Source of the DNA: Amoebophrya sp. AT5.2
Lineage: Eukaryota; Sar; Dinophyceae; Syndiniales; Amoebophryaceae
Direction: 5' to 3'
Length of the DNA: 16,543 bases
NCBI GenBank assembly: GCA_005223375.1
Contig: RXOD01005005.1
Location: 1-16,543, forward strand
Under the pieces are notes generated by a model. The model saw only the letters and a list, made by a program, of their open reading frames with translations. It was not told where the DNA came from and made no database searches. Position 1 is the first letter of the stretch. Each line of letters starts with the position of its first letter. The position numbers and the translations under genes were made by a program. This document shows, one piece after another, positions 1 through 11,200 of the stretch.

Positions 1-2241
1 TGCGTCGACCTCCGCCGCGGTGTCGCGGCCGGCTGAGGAAGATGCAACGGCCACCGAGCAGGCAGAGGCAACGACCGGCGAGGGAGAGCGCGGTCGCGCG
101 GGCGAGAGAAGCGTGCTCGTGGAAGAGCTGCCGCGGACTGCAAAGCCGGCGAAGGCGACCCCACACAGCAGCACCTCCTCCGACCCCAGAAGCATCGACG
201 CACTCCCGCTGCCACTGCCGAGGACATCCGGACAGCCGGCTTCCTCCCAGCTCGGAGAGCTGTTCGGATCGGAGGTGGAGCAGCCGCCGTCGGAGAGCGC
301 GGTTCGGGAGAAGTGCCCGCACTGCCAGAGACTGTTCCGGCCCGAGGCGCTGGCGATTCATGAACGTATCTGCGTATCCGTATTCGGGGGGACGGCGAAG
401 GTGCCGACGGTAGCGAAGCTGGCGAAGGCGGCGGGTCAGATCCCGTTTCGGCCGAAAAAGCGGGTAGTGGCGACGAAGAACAGAGCCGTCACAAGCCGCA
501 GCGCAGGTACACTTACCGTAAAGATGGGTAGAGAGCTTGTTGTCTAGTGTGCACGTGTGGGTTTCCGGTGCGAGATTTGATCGATTCCAGATGTCTACTG
601 TGTACTCATGTAATTCAGATCCGCACCGGGTTTCGTCGTCGACGCGCGCACTGCAGCACGCCAGAGCCAAAGCCAGCAGCCCGAAGCCGGCAGTGGACGA
701 CCACTCTTCCATCTCGCGACGCGCGCAAACAGCAGTGAAGCGGCGCTCTCCCTCGCAGCAAGTGAAGGATTTGCAGTCGCAGCGGAAATTGGTTCATCGT
801 CCCGCAGCGCAAGCTGGCGGGTCGTCCCACACGAAACTACCGACCGCTTCCCCGCCGGCATCAGAAAGTCGGTTTCCGCCCTCGCTTTACCCGGTCTCGC
901 CGATTACCACGAGGGTCGTCGAGCATCAATTTGAGAAAATCGATACCGAAGTGAAAGATTCGGGGATGGGGAACGGAGCTGTGGCGGGAACATCAGCAGG
1001 ACAGCAGATGAAGGCGGACGCTCACGCGGAAGTTGGTCCGGATGCAGGAAGCGGCGTGGCACCTCTTTCAGTAGAACAAGTGTGTGAGACCACGGGATCG
1101 AAAGACCCGCTGCAGCGGTTCCAACACGAAACGGCCCTCCTGCACCAGAAACTGGAAGCCTTGCTCGGAACGTTCAATGGTACCTATTGGAAACTACTGG
1201 ATTTCTTCTTCTGCTGATGGGTTACAACGATGCCACGCATTTATAGCTAAGATGTGGATCCGCCTGAAGTCGTAAACTACATCGGCATCTTCAGGTTCCA
1301 AGAGCAGCGACTCGGGCGGCTCTCCCCCGGATCATCCCGGCGAACTCGGAGCGACGGGCGCCGGCCCAGATCGACGGGACGCGGAAATGAGCCGATCTCC
1401 GGAGACCGAATCGCCCGAAAAAGCGTCGGGTCCCAGACTGCGCGCGAGTGGTCGTTTCTTCCAGCCGCAGAAGTACGAGGAGCCAGCAGCGGATGCATAC
1501 GCACCGCGGGCGGAGTACAACGCCGGCCGCCCAGCTGCTTCCAGTGGAGACGTGTACGGAATAAAAGCGGCGCAGAACACCACCCCAGAAAATCCTCCTC
1601 CGACGAACGAGAGCCGGATTGCTGCTGCGCCTTCAAGCAAAAGCGACGTTCTTCGTTCCGGGTTATTAGCCTCAACGAAGGAACAAGAAAACACCGCCAT
1701 GAGCCGCGCGAGCCTGAGCCACGGGGATCGGTTTAGCTTGAGCCGGCTGCGGTTCGACCCCGAGGAGGAAACCAGGGTCGAACCGCAGGCGGCTCAAGCT
1801 AAACCGCGGCGGTTCGATCGTGAGCACTCCGACGAGGATTCCCACGTGTTTCTGGGCAACAGCTGTCTCTCAAACAACAGTCGTGGCGACGTGGAGATGG
1901 CTCCGGACACCATGATGCGGCGCAACGACGTCGCAACGCTCGAGAAGCTCCTGGCGGAAGCGAGACCCACGAGAGCGCGACGAGAGAACCAGGAGAGCGC
2001 AAGCTTCGACTTCTCCGCCTGGAGCGAGATCCGGGGGAGCGCTGCGGCCCTGTCCGGGGACAGTGTGTCGCTGCAGACGCCGGAGGGGGTGAAGTCGTCG
2101 CCGGGCCACCTGGAGATGCTAAACTCGCTCGAGGGGCAGAGCACGCAGCTGTGCAAGCAGATCCAACAATGCACGCAAAAACTGCTGGAACGAAAACAAC
2201 GGCACCAGGAGGCGATCCGGCAGCTGGACGCAGGTGCTTAG
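1..2241 (+). CDS. ZC2HC1-like C2HC zinc-finger protein, 5'-partial, spliced
   Basis: The frame is open from the left edge, so the start codon lies outside the window. Exons by frame and splice logic are <1-506, 619-1179 and 1295-2241. The introns (507-618 and 1180-1294) are GT-AG, both start GTAC and end TTCAG, and both are phase 1. About 670 residues are visible. The recognisable part is one zinc finger at 314-373 (C-P-H-C, eleven residues, H, three residues, C), the C2HC/C3H type found in ZC2HC1/FAM164 proteins. It is followed by a basic, low-complexity linker and a C-terminal Gln/Leu/Lys-rich probable coiled coil (about 2116-2226). Family function is poorly defined, so I assign none. An alternative end exists: a donor-like CAG|GTGCTTAG at 2234 and a strong acceptor TTTGTTGCAG at 2460 would replace the last residues with a short basic tail stopping at 2486. 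An alternative first intron (518-590) also keeps the frame. Confidence 0.75.
1729..1806. repeat. 32-bp inverted repeat (foldback) inside coding exon
   Basis: Left arm 1729-1760 and right arm 1775-1806 are reverse complements at 31 of 32 positions (the only mismatch pairs g1746 with g1789), separated by a 14-nt loop. The block is 78 nt, exactly 26 codons, and the zinc-finger protein frame runs straight through it. An RNA copy would form a very stable hairpin inside the message. It could be a small foldback element inserted in frame or a local inverted duplication. Confidence 0.95.
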
Positions 2242-2839
2242 CTGTCGGAGTGCTGGTTTGGTCCCGGGGATGAACAAATGGCTTATAGTTGGGTTTAATT
2301 TCTTTTTCTCCTATGTGGTGAATTGCGAGAATATCTGAATCGGTCGAGTTCTTCTTTTTTCGGGGTTGAGTACAATAGGGAGCTTTTTTACTTTGAAATG
2401 CAACGCCTCTTGCGATCTCATTCCAATTTTATGGCCATCAGTGCTTACTGTTTGTTGCAGACAAAAAGGGAGACAGAAGAAAATGAAAGTCAAGTAAAGT
2501 GCGGCGTGACCACCAGAGATCTTTCACGCTACGACATGCAGCCGTGAAGCTTGGATCCACTTTTGAACTGTTTAAGTGAGTTTGGTCCAAACCACCTGTT
2601 CTCCGACTCCGTTCTATGAAATCTTGACTCGATGATACATCCTCGTGCGAAAGCCAGGTGAAAATGGAGGATCCATCTATCAAACTACTTCGATCAGCCT
2701 ATGGGTCCCTCGGTTCTACTCGAAAACAACACGCGCTGCCAATTATCACTCCAGCTCCAGGTAAGAGCCTCAGTCGAAATATAATAGGTAAATGCCAGTG
2801 CATTGAATCGACCATAGCTGAAGCCGAATATAGATCGAA
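2242..2839. other. Intergenic region with probable 5'-UTR intron of the next gene
   Basis: This holds the 3' flank of the zinc-finger gene (or its last intron, 2234-2460) and the leader of the TPR gene. A donor-like CCAG|GTAAGA at 2761 and an acceptor ATAG at 2833, six bases before the ATG at 2840, suggest a 73-nt intron in the 5' UTR. An upstream ATG at 2664 would read, after splicing, past the main ATG in another frame and stop soon after it, a possible overlapping upstream ORF. I see no convincing promoter motif. Confidence 0.4.
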
Positions 2840-4499
2840 ATGTCCTCGACCAATAGCGCTGTTGAAACCAACCGCTCGGCCGCCGCACTGCTCCACAAGG
2901 CCCAGGAGCTCCTCGAGCCGAGTGATGGGCTCGTGCACCCCGACCAGATCGCCCTCGCCGAGCGGTTTCTCCGGAAGGCCGTGGAGAAGCACCCCTCCGA
3001 CGCCGCCGCACTAGACGCGTACGCGGAGTGGCTCTGCGTTCACGGCGCCGAGGTGGTGAGTAGCGAAGGGACCGCACGGGAACTGTTGCAGCGGTCGATC
3101 TCGCTGCACCCCAGGTCCGAGGACGGCAAGAAGTATTTGTATCTCGCGCAGATGAGCGAGGGGTACGAAGCGCTGGAACTGTACGAAGAGGCCCTGAAAC
3201 ACGCCACCGTGTACGCGCCGGGGGTGTTTTCGGGGTTAGCCGGCAGCTGTTCGTCCTCCTCCACACCTCCGCGATCATCTTGTTCCCACCTCCCACTTAA
3301 TAATGGGCCCCAAAGAACCCCGATGGACATGCAATCATCGAACACCGTCCGGAAGCTGATCGCGTATCCCTCTGTCGATAAAGGGAAAACGTCCGCAGCG
3401 ACGATTTTCGTGGCGATGTCCGAGATCATGATGACGGACCTTTGCGATGAAAAAAACGCCGAACACCGGTGCAAGTTCTACCTGCGGTTGGCGGAGGAGG
3501 CGGAACCCTTTTCAACCGAAGTCGCGGTGGCGCAGGCGACGTACTGGAAGGTGGTGGCCTCTCTGGACAAGAGCTGCGCGTTCGCCCGGAAGGCGGTGGC
3601 GCTGCTGATGCGGAGCTACGGAAGCCGGTTGGGGATTGGTTTGGGGGATGTTCTTGGGGGAGAAGGAGGAGGAGGGTTACAACTGCCGCAGAACCTCCGA
3701 GGACAACAATCGGGGGAATCGACGTCGGAGGCGATTGGTGCCATCTCGATGGTGTCTGGGGGCGAGAGCATGGAAGAAGTGGTGCAACTCCCGACGGGAA
3801 AAAAGTCCAGCGCGGCGAGCACCTGCTCCGAGGCGGAGATTCTGGAGGCATTCTGCGGGCGACTGCTCGGGTCTGGGGGCTCTGGTGTGCGGGATGCGGG
3901 ATTGGCAGGAAGTGAAGGTGGGGGGCAGGACAGAGATCTAGAGGACGTGGAGATGGGCGGGATGTCTGGGGAAGGGGAGGGAGCCGGCGGTGGCGAAATA
4001 GTAGAGGAAATGGAAAGTACAAATAACGGCGAGGGATTGCATGAGGCGGAAGAGCAGGTGCCCGCGGAGATTCAGATCAAACTGGTGACGACATTGATTG
4101 ACCTCAGGATGTTCGAGGAGGGCGAACAGGTCCTCGCGAACCTCCTCCAAGAAGACGAGGAAGACATCCAGTGCTGGTACGCTTTCGATTTACTTATATT
4201 TTTGTTTGCGCGGCAAGTTGTTCGTTGTACTTCAGTCGGAGCAAAAAGTACTCGAGCGTATAGCCGCATCATATTGATCCACACCATCACCAATCGACCA
4301 ATCGACTAGGTATCTGCTGAGTCTGCTGAACGTGTCAAACCACGACTTGGACGCCGCGTTGGAGACGTACGAATCCGCCATCGACCTCGCTTCCCGCGAC
4401 CCGGAGGCAGCGCAAATGTGGCAGCCAAATCTGGACCAACTGAAGAACCGCCTCCAGAAACTCGCGCAAGAAACCGGCCGCGATATAGGCAGGCTGTGA
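2840..4499 (+). CDS. ACL4: TPR assembly chaperone of ribosomal protein Rpl4 (Acl4 family)
   Basis: Two exons, 2840-4176 and 4310-4499 (508 residues), flank a 133-nt GTAC...CTAG intron of phase 2. Splicing restores a CWYLLSLL segment like the conserved W-Y-L-L stretch of the family. Yeast Acl4 binds newly made Rpl4 through its TPR superhelix and escorts it to the nucleus for 60S assembly. Seen here: TPR-like helices at residues 37-70 and about 77-122 (with YLYLAQMSEGYEAL), the family signature around MTDLC (198-202), and C-terminal TPRs from about 410 to the end. Between roughly 260 and 405 lies a Gly/Glu/Ser-rich acidic insertion absent from compact homologues; residues 123-180 are another loose insertion that could instead hide an unspliced intron, although the frame stays open. 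A GGTGAGTA string at 3057 looks like a donor but lies in good coding sequence. The start is the first ATG before the first TPR. Confidence 0.82.
4177..4309 (+). other. Intron of the Acl4-like gene (GTAC...CTAG)
   Basis: AT-richer than its flanks. It starts GTACGC and ends CGACTAG|G. Removing it joins tg+g into Trp and continues the conserved TPR frame; without splicing the frame stops at 4307-4309. Exonic phase and family alignment agree, so this is one of the most secure introns in the window. Confidence 0.85.
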
Positions 4500-5289
4500 G
4501 GAGGCTATATAGATATACGCCTTCGGTGGGCTCTTCAAACAAATTAATCCGATCACTCATACAAGCGCCTTGACACTCAAATCGAAGAACAATTCCCTTC
4601 GAGCAGAACGGGGAAATTTGGGCACAAAAAAGTGTTTATCGACGTGCTCCCCGATTATACCAATTGGATACAGCGCTAACGAAAAACCAAGTAGCTGCGC
4701 AGTCCGCATTTTTGTTGTTACTGTTCCAGGCGCTGAATTCCGTCTGTCTGCAGCGCCGAAGCTTCGGTCACTCTGCTCCAAGCAACATTTTTTTGAAACC
4801 CTTTCCGTGCGTCGCGCCTCCGTCAGCAGTTTTTTCCGTCACGACCTATAGTCCAGCGTGCAGACCTAGGATCTTATTCGAGAGGTATCGAAACATACCG
4901 AGAGAAAAATACGTATTCACATAACACCGGGCGGCCCATCTTCGCCGCTCGGTGGTTTTCACCGGTCCCGTCTCCTTGCTTGGTGCGCGGCCAAAAGCGG
5001 TCAAATAGATTTTTTTTTTGGTCTCGACCTATCGGAGGGAGAGATAGCAGTATCGAGAAGAAGGTTAGGTGGGGTAGTCCATATGCGGAAACCAGGAGTA
5101 GTATTTAGTAGCCGCAAAGTCCAAAAGTAGAAGTAGCATTAGCAGAAAGTAGCAGTTCTTAAGAGTTTCATCGGTTGGCAGTAGCCGCAGGAGAAAAAAG
5201 TAGCATCCATAGGTGTACAATCGTTGGTTCGAAATCATGAAACTGTAAATTAAAAATTTCTTTCATTACCAGCATCGCTCAGTAAAGAT
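4500..5289. other. Intergenic region, probable promoter of the membrane-protein gene
   Basis: No supported gene. It contains an imperfect hairpin at 4925-4954 (10-bp arms with one G-T pair, 10-nt loop), a T-run near 5010, and a stretch at 5101-5205 rich in the word GTAGC, including two copies of AGTAGCCGCA at 5107-5116 and 5180-5189. Overlapping frames on both strands at 4557-4851 show no domain, signal sequence or splice context and are probably chance. The repeated words 80 to 180 bp before the next ATG could be regulatory; that is only an inference. Confidence 0.35.
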
Positions 5290-8200
5290 ATGGCGCCAGT
5301 TTCTCCTTCGACTTTTCTGATCGGGCTCGCAACGGCGACTGCGCTCGTTCTGGACCCCGATTTCGAGAAGCTCGGCGTTGGCTTGTGCCGCCACCACGGC
5401 CGTACGCTCGCGAGGTTGCAGCGCGTTTTCGAGAATGGCGGCAGGGACTCTGAGAGCGGGTGGGCGGCTTGCCAGGACGCCTGTTTGTCCCACTCCGCCT
5501 GCACCGGCTTCGGCATGGTCGACGCAATCACCATCACGTGCGAGATCTACGGCCCCAAGGAGCTTTTGCTGAAGAAGGACGAAAAGGATTCCCAATCCAA
5601 TGGCTTCCACTACCCCCTGCCGCCGTGGACGTTTTTTGACGGGACGGCGTCCCGGCCAGAGACGGTGGAAACCATCCCGGCGATCCCCAACTCTGTAACG
5701 GGCTGTTACAGACGCAGGTCGGTGGGGTACTGCACGGCGCCGGGGGCGGACGCGCCCGACCGCTTCTGGTGGAGCTGGGTGGACGCGTGGGGGGCGAGCT
5801 GCGAGGAGGGACGGACGATCGCGTAGGAGCCGAGAGCTACAAAGCCGTGATTTAAGATTCGGTGGCGTGTGCCCATTTTCAATCGCCCGCGCCGGGTGGT
5901 TTCAGAGATGCCGCTTTCGAAGGGGAGTAGGGGGCGACAAGCGCACGGCGTCGGGAGCTGAGCCATTCACTGAGGGACAAGAAGGTCCTCGAGGCCGGAA
6001 GCCACGGGCTTCCGCCACGGCTACTGGCTGCACTTGGCCCGACCGCGTGGACGCCTGGTGTCTGACGCGCTGCTATTATCAATCACTACTTTCTTCTTAT
6101 CGCAGCTTTGTAGCTCTCCCTCTCGGTTCATACCGCGGTCGGCGGCGCGTGCCATCTCACTTGCCACAACTTCCACTACCCTTCCGCGACCACCTACACG
6201 TGCCAACCGGACGGCAGCCTTCGGTACGTGTTCGACCCCGACGAGTACGAGGACGCGATCCTCGCGGACTGCGTCACGGAGGAAGTCCTCGCCGGCATCC
6301 AGGAGACCATCCAGGTGGAGATATTTCCGGAAACGCAATTGACGGCGCCGATCCGGTCCTGGTGGTACGAGGATGCGGACGTGCGGTTGCTGTACGAGGA
6401 CGTCTTACGTCTGGGGACTGCAACCTCCGCGGGGAGGTTTTTGGGGGGGACGACGAGTCAGAGTGGGAGCGGCGCGGCTTCTTCTGGCGGGGCGTCTTCG
6501 CGGGATTTCGTGGCGCAGGATTTCGTGGCCTTCGTGGCGGAATTCGAGTCGCGGGTGGTGTGCTCGGGATATGAGCACTACCTTAGCGAGAGGCGGTTGA
6601 TCGATCGGGGGAAGGAAAATGCGCCGCTGCTGGAACCCATACGAATGTTGGTGTGGAACTCAGACGCAGGAACCCGGAGTAGTTCCGCAGCTGGAGCTGT
6701 CAGTAATCTACTTAGACCAGATGGGAATCATCAGACTCCAACACCATCTGTAGTTCCGCACCTGGCAGTCCTAGTTCCGCATCTACGTGTGTTTGCGTCT
6801 ATTGCTGCCAGGCGTAGATGCGGAACCGAGACCACAGGACGGCGGGAGGGCCTACTTTCCGGCCGATCACTGGTTTCTCGCCGGTCAAGGGCAGGTATCG
6901 CGTTCAGAAAGACTTCGGGTTAAGATAATTTATAGATGACTTATCTGAGATAAGTAGCACTGCGGTCGAGATAGAGGTAGTACTTCTACTTACTGTTGTA
7001 TAAGGGGCTGTATGTGTTTTTGTTTAGTGTTTCTGAGACTGAGACTCCCCCGATCGATTCGATCTGGGTCCTTCGGTTACTTTGTCCGAGATGCAGCCTC
7101 CGAGGGGGAACCGCAAGCGGATCGAAGTGGGGGCAGAGGTCGATGTGGGAACGGAGTTTTTGCACGCCTTCCAGTTCGCGATGCAGCTTCCCAACGACAC
7201 CTGGGCGGCGGACCTGCTCTCCTGCGAATTCAATATAGGGCCGCTGTTGAGTGAAGCTTTTTATGGTGTCTGATACTCTTGTCTTTCGATTAGGCCGAGA
7301 GTAATTCGAAGTAGCGCGAGTACTTCGTCTCAATTACAGAAGTGCTTCATCAGCGCACTGACTCATGCGGATCGGTTAATCATTACAGCATAGCTTCACT
7401 CACAATTTAGCTTTATTCCGCCGCACTCGCATCCGCGTGATTGCACCCACGCCAGCCGAGGACGACTTTCTCCGCTTGCTTTCCGGCGGGCTGTTTCCCC
7501 AAGTGACCAAAGAAGAACAGCAGGAGAAGATGAACGCAGCTGCAGCCAGTGGTGGTAGTACTGGTCCTCTCGACGAGCTGGACGATATCATTAACAGCAC
7601 TGCATCTTCCTCCGATCATTTTCCAGTGGACGGGGAGTCTGCATTTCGGTCCGCTTTCGCCGCCGCAACCGCAAGTCCGTATCCTACGGACACAGCAGGA
7701 AGCGCGACGAGCGAGAACCCGGTCGAGCGGCAAATCGAGTGGATCTGGAACCAAACAGCCATCGTGCCGACTGCCGCTGCGCTTGCCGCCTACCTCCGCT
7801 CTTCGTCGGTCACGGTCGGGAAAGTCACCTACTTCATCTCCGCCTCCGACGGGCGCATCGTCGAAGGCGGCCTGGCCGAAGCTGTGAAACTGTTCTATGA
7901 GGAGGAGTATCGGAAGAAACTGAACGAAAAGCTGTTCGCGATCGTTTCGCCCAAAGGGAACAAAACTACTTCCAGAAAAACGACGCTCGGGTTCAGCTTG
8001 CACCACAACCTGCGGTACAGAAGTTGAGGGTTGAGTAAACTACTCAGGGTCAGGTGGTCCAGGCGTAGGTTTGCCGTGTGTAGGAGGTTAGACCAAAAGA
8101 ATACGCACCTCCCCGCGGCCACTTCGACTGGAGATTGTCTCCCGCCCTCCCTTCAGGGACGAGGTCGAGGATCGACAGAAGGACTAGATTCCGACTGGTG

Positions 8201-11200
8201 TGAGGCCAGGGTGGTTTATTCAACCTCTAAAGAAGGACGCTCGGGATACAGAAGGACACGGGGGAGGACTACGTGTTTCTGGTTTCTGCGAGTGGCTTTG
8301 AGAAAATCAGCTGCAGCGAGCTGTTCACCTACGACAACTACCAGGGCTGTCAGGCGAAAACCAGTACGAACTTGCGGTGCCAGACCTGGGAGCTGCTCGT
8401 GCCGCACTTGCACCCCTTCTCCACGCAAACGGTGGACGATCCAAAGTTGGTGGACGATCGGGGCTACAACGCCGAGAACAAACTATTGCTCCACGCGGCG
8501 GAACAAGCCAGGCTGGCGCACCTCGCCGCCAACCCACACATTGCCCAGCAGGAGGCAGCGTACGCGCTGTTCGGCATCCGCGTGACCACCACCACGACGA
8601 CCACCGACGCCCCGCCCGCCTACTTCGCCAAGCCGCTGCTGCAGCACCCGCCGCTTTTGCAAAATTTCTGCCGGAATCCGGACGGGCGCAACCCGGGAAG
8701 CAACGTCATGGGCGGGAGTTCGGTGGCGTGGTGTCTGACGACAAACCCCTTGTTGCGGTGGGACTACTGCAAGCCGCTAGAACCACCCCGAACGCCGCGG
8801 GTGTGCAAGTTCCTGGGAGAGAAGTACGAAACTTCGCTCACGGTGGACGTCCACGGTACGCAGAGGACATTTGTACTCATTTCCATTCGATGCAAAGTCG
8901 CTGGGCTCGTCCTTCAGGTGCTCTTACACGGATGAGCGGTGTAGTTTGGGGTCCGTGTTTTTGTCTTGTGGTTCGTCGATGGATCGACTTGCGGTGATCG
9001 ATTTGCTGGCCTCCCCTTTGCATGGGTTTTACGAGTACTCCCGCCGCTACGATGCAAAATGAGGCATTTATAAGTACTGTGCTCCATTTTGCGTCGGATC
9101 GAAATGCTCTCCACGGTCACAAGATGTGGGACGCAAAATCTTCACTCCAGTGTTTCCAGTATGTTTGGCTCGAAACTTGCGTGGTTGCCTAGGTGCAATA
9201 GCTGGCCTCTTCTTTGCAAGTGCAGAAGTTTGCTGATTTCGCATGTTCTCCGAAGAGGACGAGTACAAATAGTGGCCGCTGAATACAGGGGGTGGAGCAG
9301 GCGTTTACTGCGCATCCAAACATCCAGAACGTGACGGTCGCCGACTGGGACCACGTGTTTCGTGGAGCTCCGCCGCCAGAGACATTCTCTCTTCAAGTAG
9401 GTGGAAGCAGTGATGGTGCAGCAGCCGCAGCGCCCGCGGATTTGGCGACCCTGCTGATGAACCTGTACACGAACGGCAGCGAATTTCTGCCGGGCGACTC
9501 CGGACTGCTGTTCAACCCACAGGAGGCCGGCCGCTGGGGACAGATTCTGGAGGGCTTTTCCCCCCCCGGTGTGCCAAGACGAAGTCGGAAATTGCTGTCA
9601 TCGTCGTCCGATCTCACGTCAAATGCCACCGCCAGATTTTTCCTCGTGCCCTACGAGCGGTACCCCGACCAGCGGACGGATTGCGCGAAGTTGCACCAAG
9701 ATTTCCGCGGCAGAGTTTATTTGAAGTGCGAAGAAAGGGATCTCAGCATCACCGCGGACACTTCCGAGTGCGTGGACACAGTCTTCCTCCGGTATCCAGA
9801 CAGTGAGGCCCGGTACGCGACGGACATTGCCTTTATTGGGGCGAAGAACTGGCGCGCGTGCCGGAGAAAATGCGTGGAGTTCGGGCTATATGAAGATGCG
9901 AGGAATAGCCGCTTCCAGGCGATTTTAAGTAGATTCTTACAGGAGCCATTTAGGATAAGAGTAAATGCAAGTTGTAGGGCCAGTGCCATGCTGTATCTAG
10001 GACCAATGCCGTGTAGGGGATCTTCCGGTGCCGGATCCGACATACAGGGCAATTGCCGTAGCACGGATGTGAGATTGACAGTTATGCATGGAGAAAAAGC
10101 GGCTTTTCCTCGCCCTCTACCACCCAGAGCAGCTCGCGAACCCGCTCTCCGGGAAGAGGTGTGACGGCTTCACTTTCACGTACTCGGTCGGCGTGCCGAA
10201 AATCCTTTTGCAACCAGCCGCGGCGAACGACGGATTGGGAACCAGTTCGACTGGCCCTTCTCCGGCTCCCACTTCGAATTCTCCCGACGACTGGGAGCCG
10301 CAAATACTCACCGAGAACAACTGCCTCCTGTTTCAGCGGGGTGCTGGGTTCTATTTGGATAGCATTGACGAGAAGAATCCATTTGACGTGATGGCCACCT
10401 ACTTGATCGGGAGCGGAAAGACGCCGTGGGAATGGGCCACTTTCGACCGGGGGACCGTTAAGTGAGGCGAGGTGATGTGGTCCTCGAGGTTTTCCAACAG
10501 TTTGCCAGTTCACCACGCCGGCACTTGACGGCGAGGCAATTCATTGTAGGCTATCATGCAATCAGTTTCACTGAGAGTGACAGGCATATCCATTTGCGTA
10601 GGAGGGAGTCTCTGTGATGTGTGTGCGTGGTTTCATCGGTAGCAGGTGGCGTTGTCTGGATACAGCGTCTTCCACCGCTGGGTTGCTGTTGCTACATACC
10701 GACGGAATGCCGAGGGCTTTGGTCTTGGCCTTGCGGTTGTTGCGTTTTCAATCGACCCAAGACCATCAGATCGGAAAATAAAATCCTAGGTCACAGCCGG
10801 CCCTCGCTAAAGCAGTGTATTTCGTGAAGAAAGAAGCAGAAGAGGAGGGCGACTTCACGGTGCTGTTTTTGGGCATTGCGTTTCTGCTGCTGGGGTGCTG
10901 CGCCGGGAAACTGATGCAGTGCTTCGTGCGGCGTTACCTGATTCCGATCGACGAGGACAGCAAGTTGCCTCCTCTGAGAGCCCCCTCGCAACGCGAGTAC
11001 AAAAACAATAAACTCCGGCTGACGACGACAGAACTGCGGCTGGTACGACTTGCTCTTGGATTTTGGAACCTATAATTAAAACGAATCCCATCGATCAAAT
11101 CCAAATCATCCATCAGCCCTGGCGGCATTCCAAGTTGAGGAACCAGCCCTTCTCCTGGTGGGACTATGTGGCCAAGAACGAGAAGGGGTCCGCGGACGAG

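Noticed and set aside
3057..3066. GGTGAGTA as a splice donor in the Acl4-like gene
   Set aside because: The frame on both sides is continuous, conserved-looking TPR sequence and no in-phase acceptor is needed.
4557..4851. Overlapping frames on both strands in the intergenic region
   Set aside because: Each is under 100 codons, has no recognisable motif, and the plus and minus candidates exclude each other.
4925..4954. GC-rich hairpin as a tRNA, snRNA or terminator
   Set aside because: No cloverleaf, Sm site or other RNA-gene landmark; only a 10-bp stem, so kept as a note.
8016..8254. TACAGAAG at both 8016 and 8247 as an 8-bp target duplication
   Set aside because: The distal copy lies 16 bases beyond the TIR end, and excision between these copies breaks the reading frame; the AGAAG pair abutting the TIRs fits both.
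9089..9334. Plus-strand frame across the 9159-9288 intron region
   Set aside because: It runs out of frame into the secure exon starting at 9289 and has no homology-like pattern.
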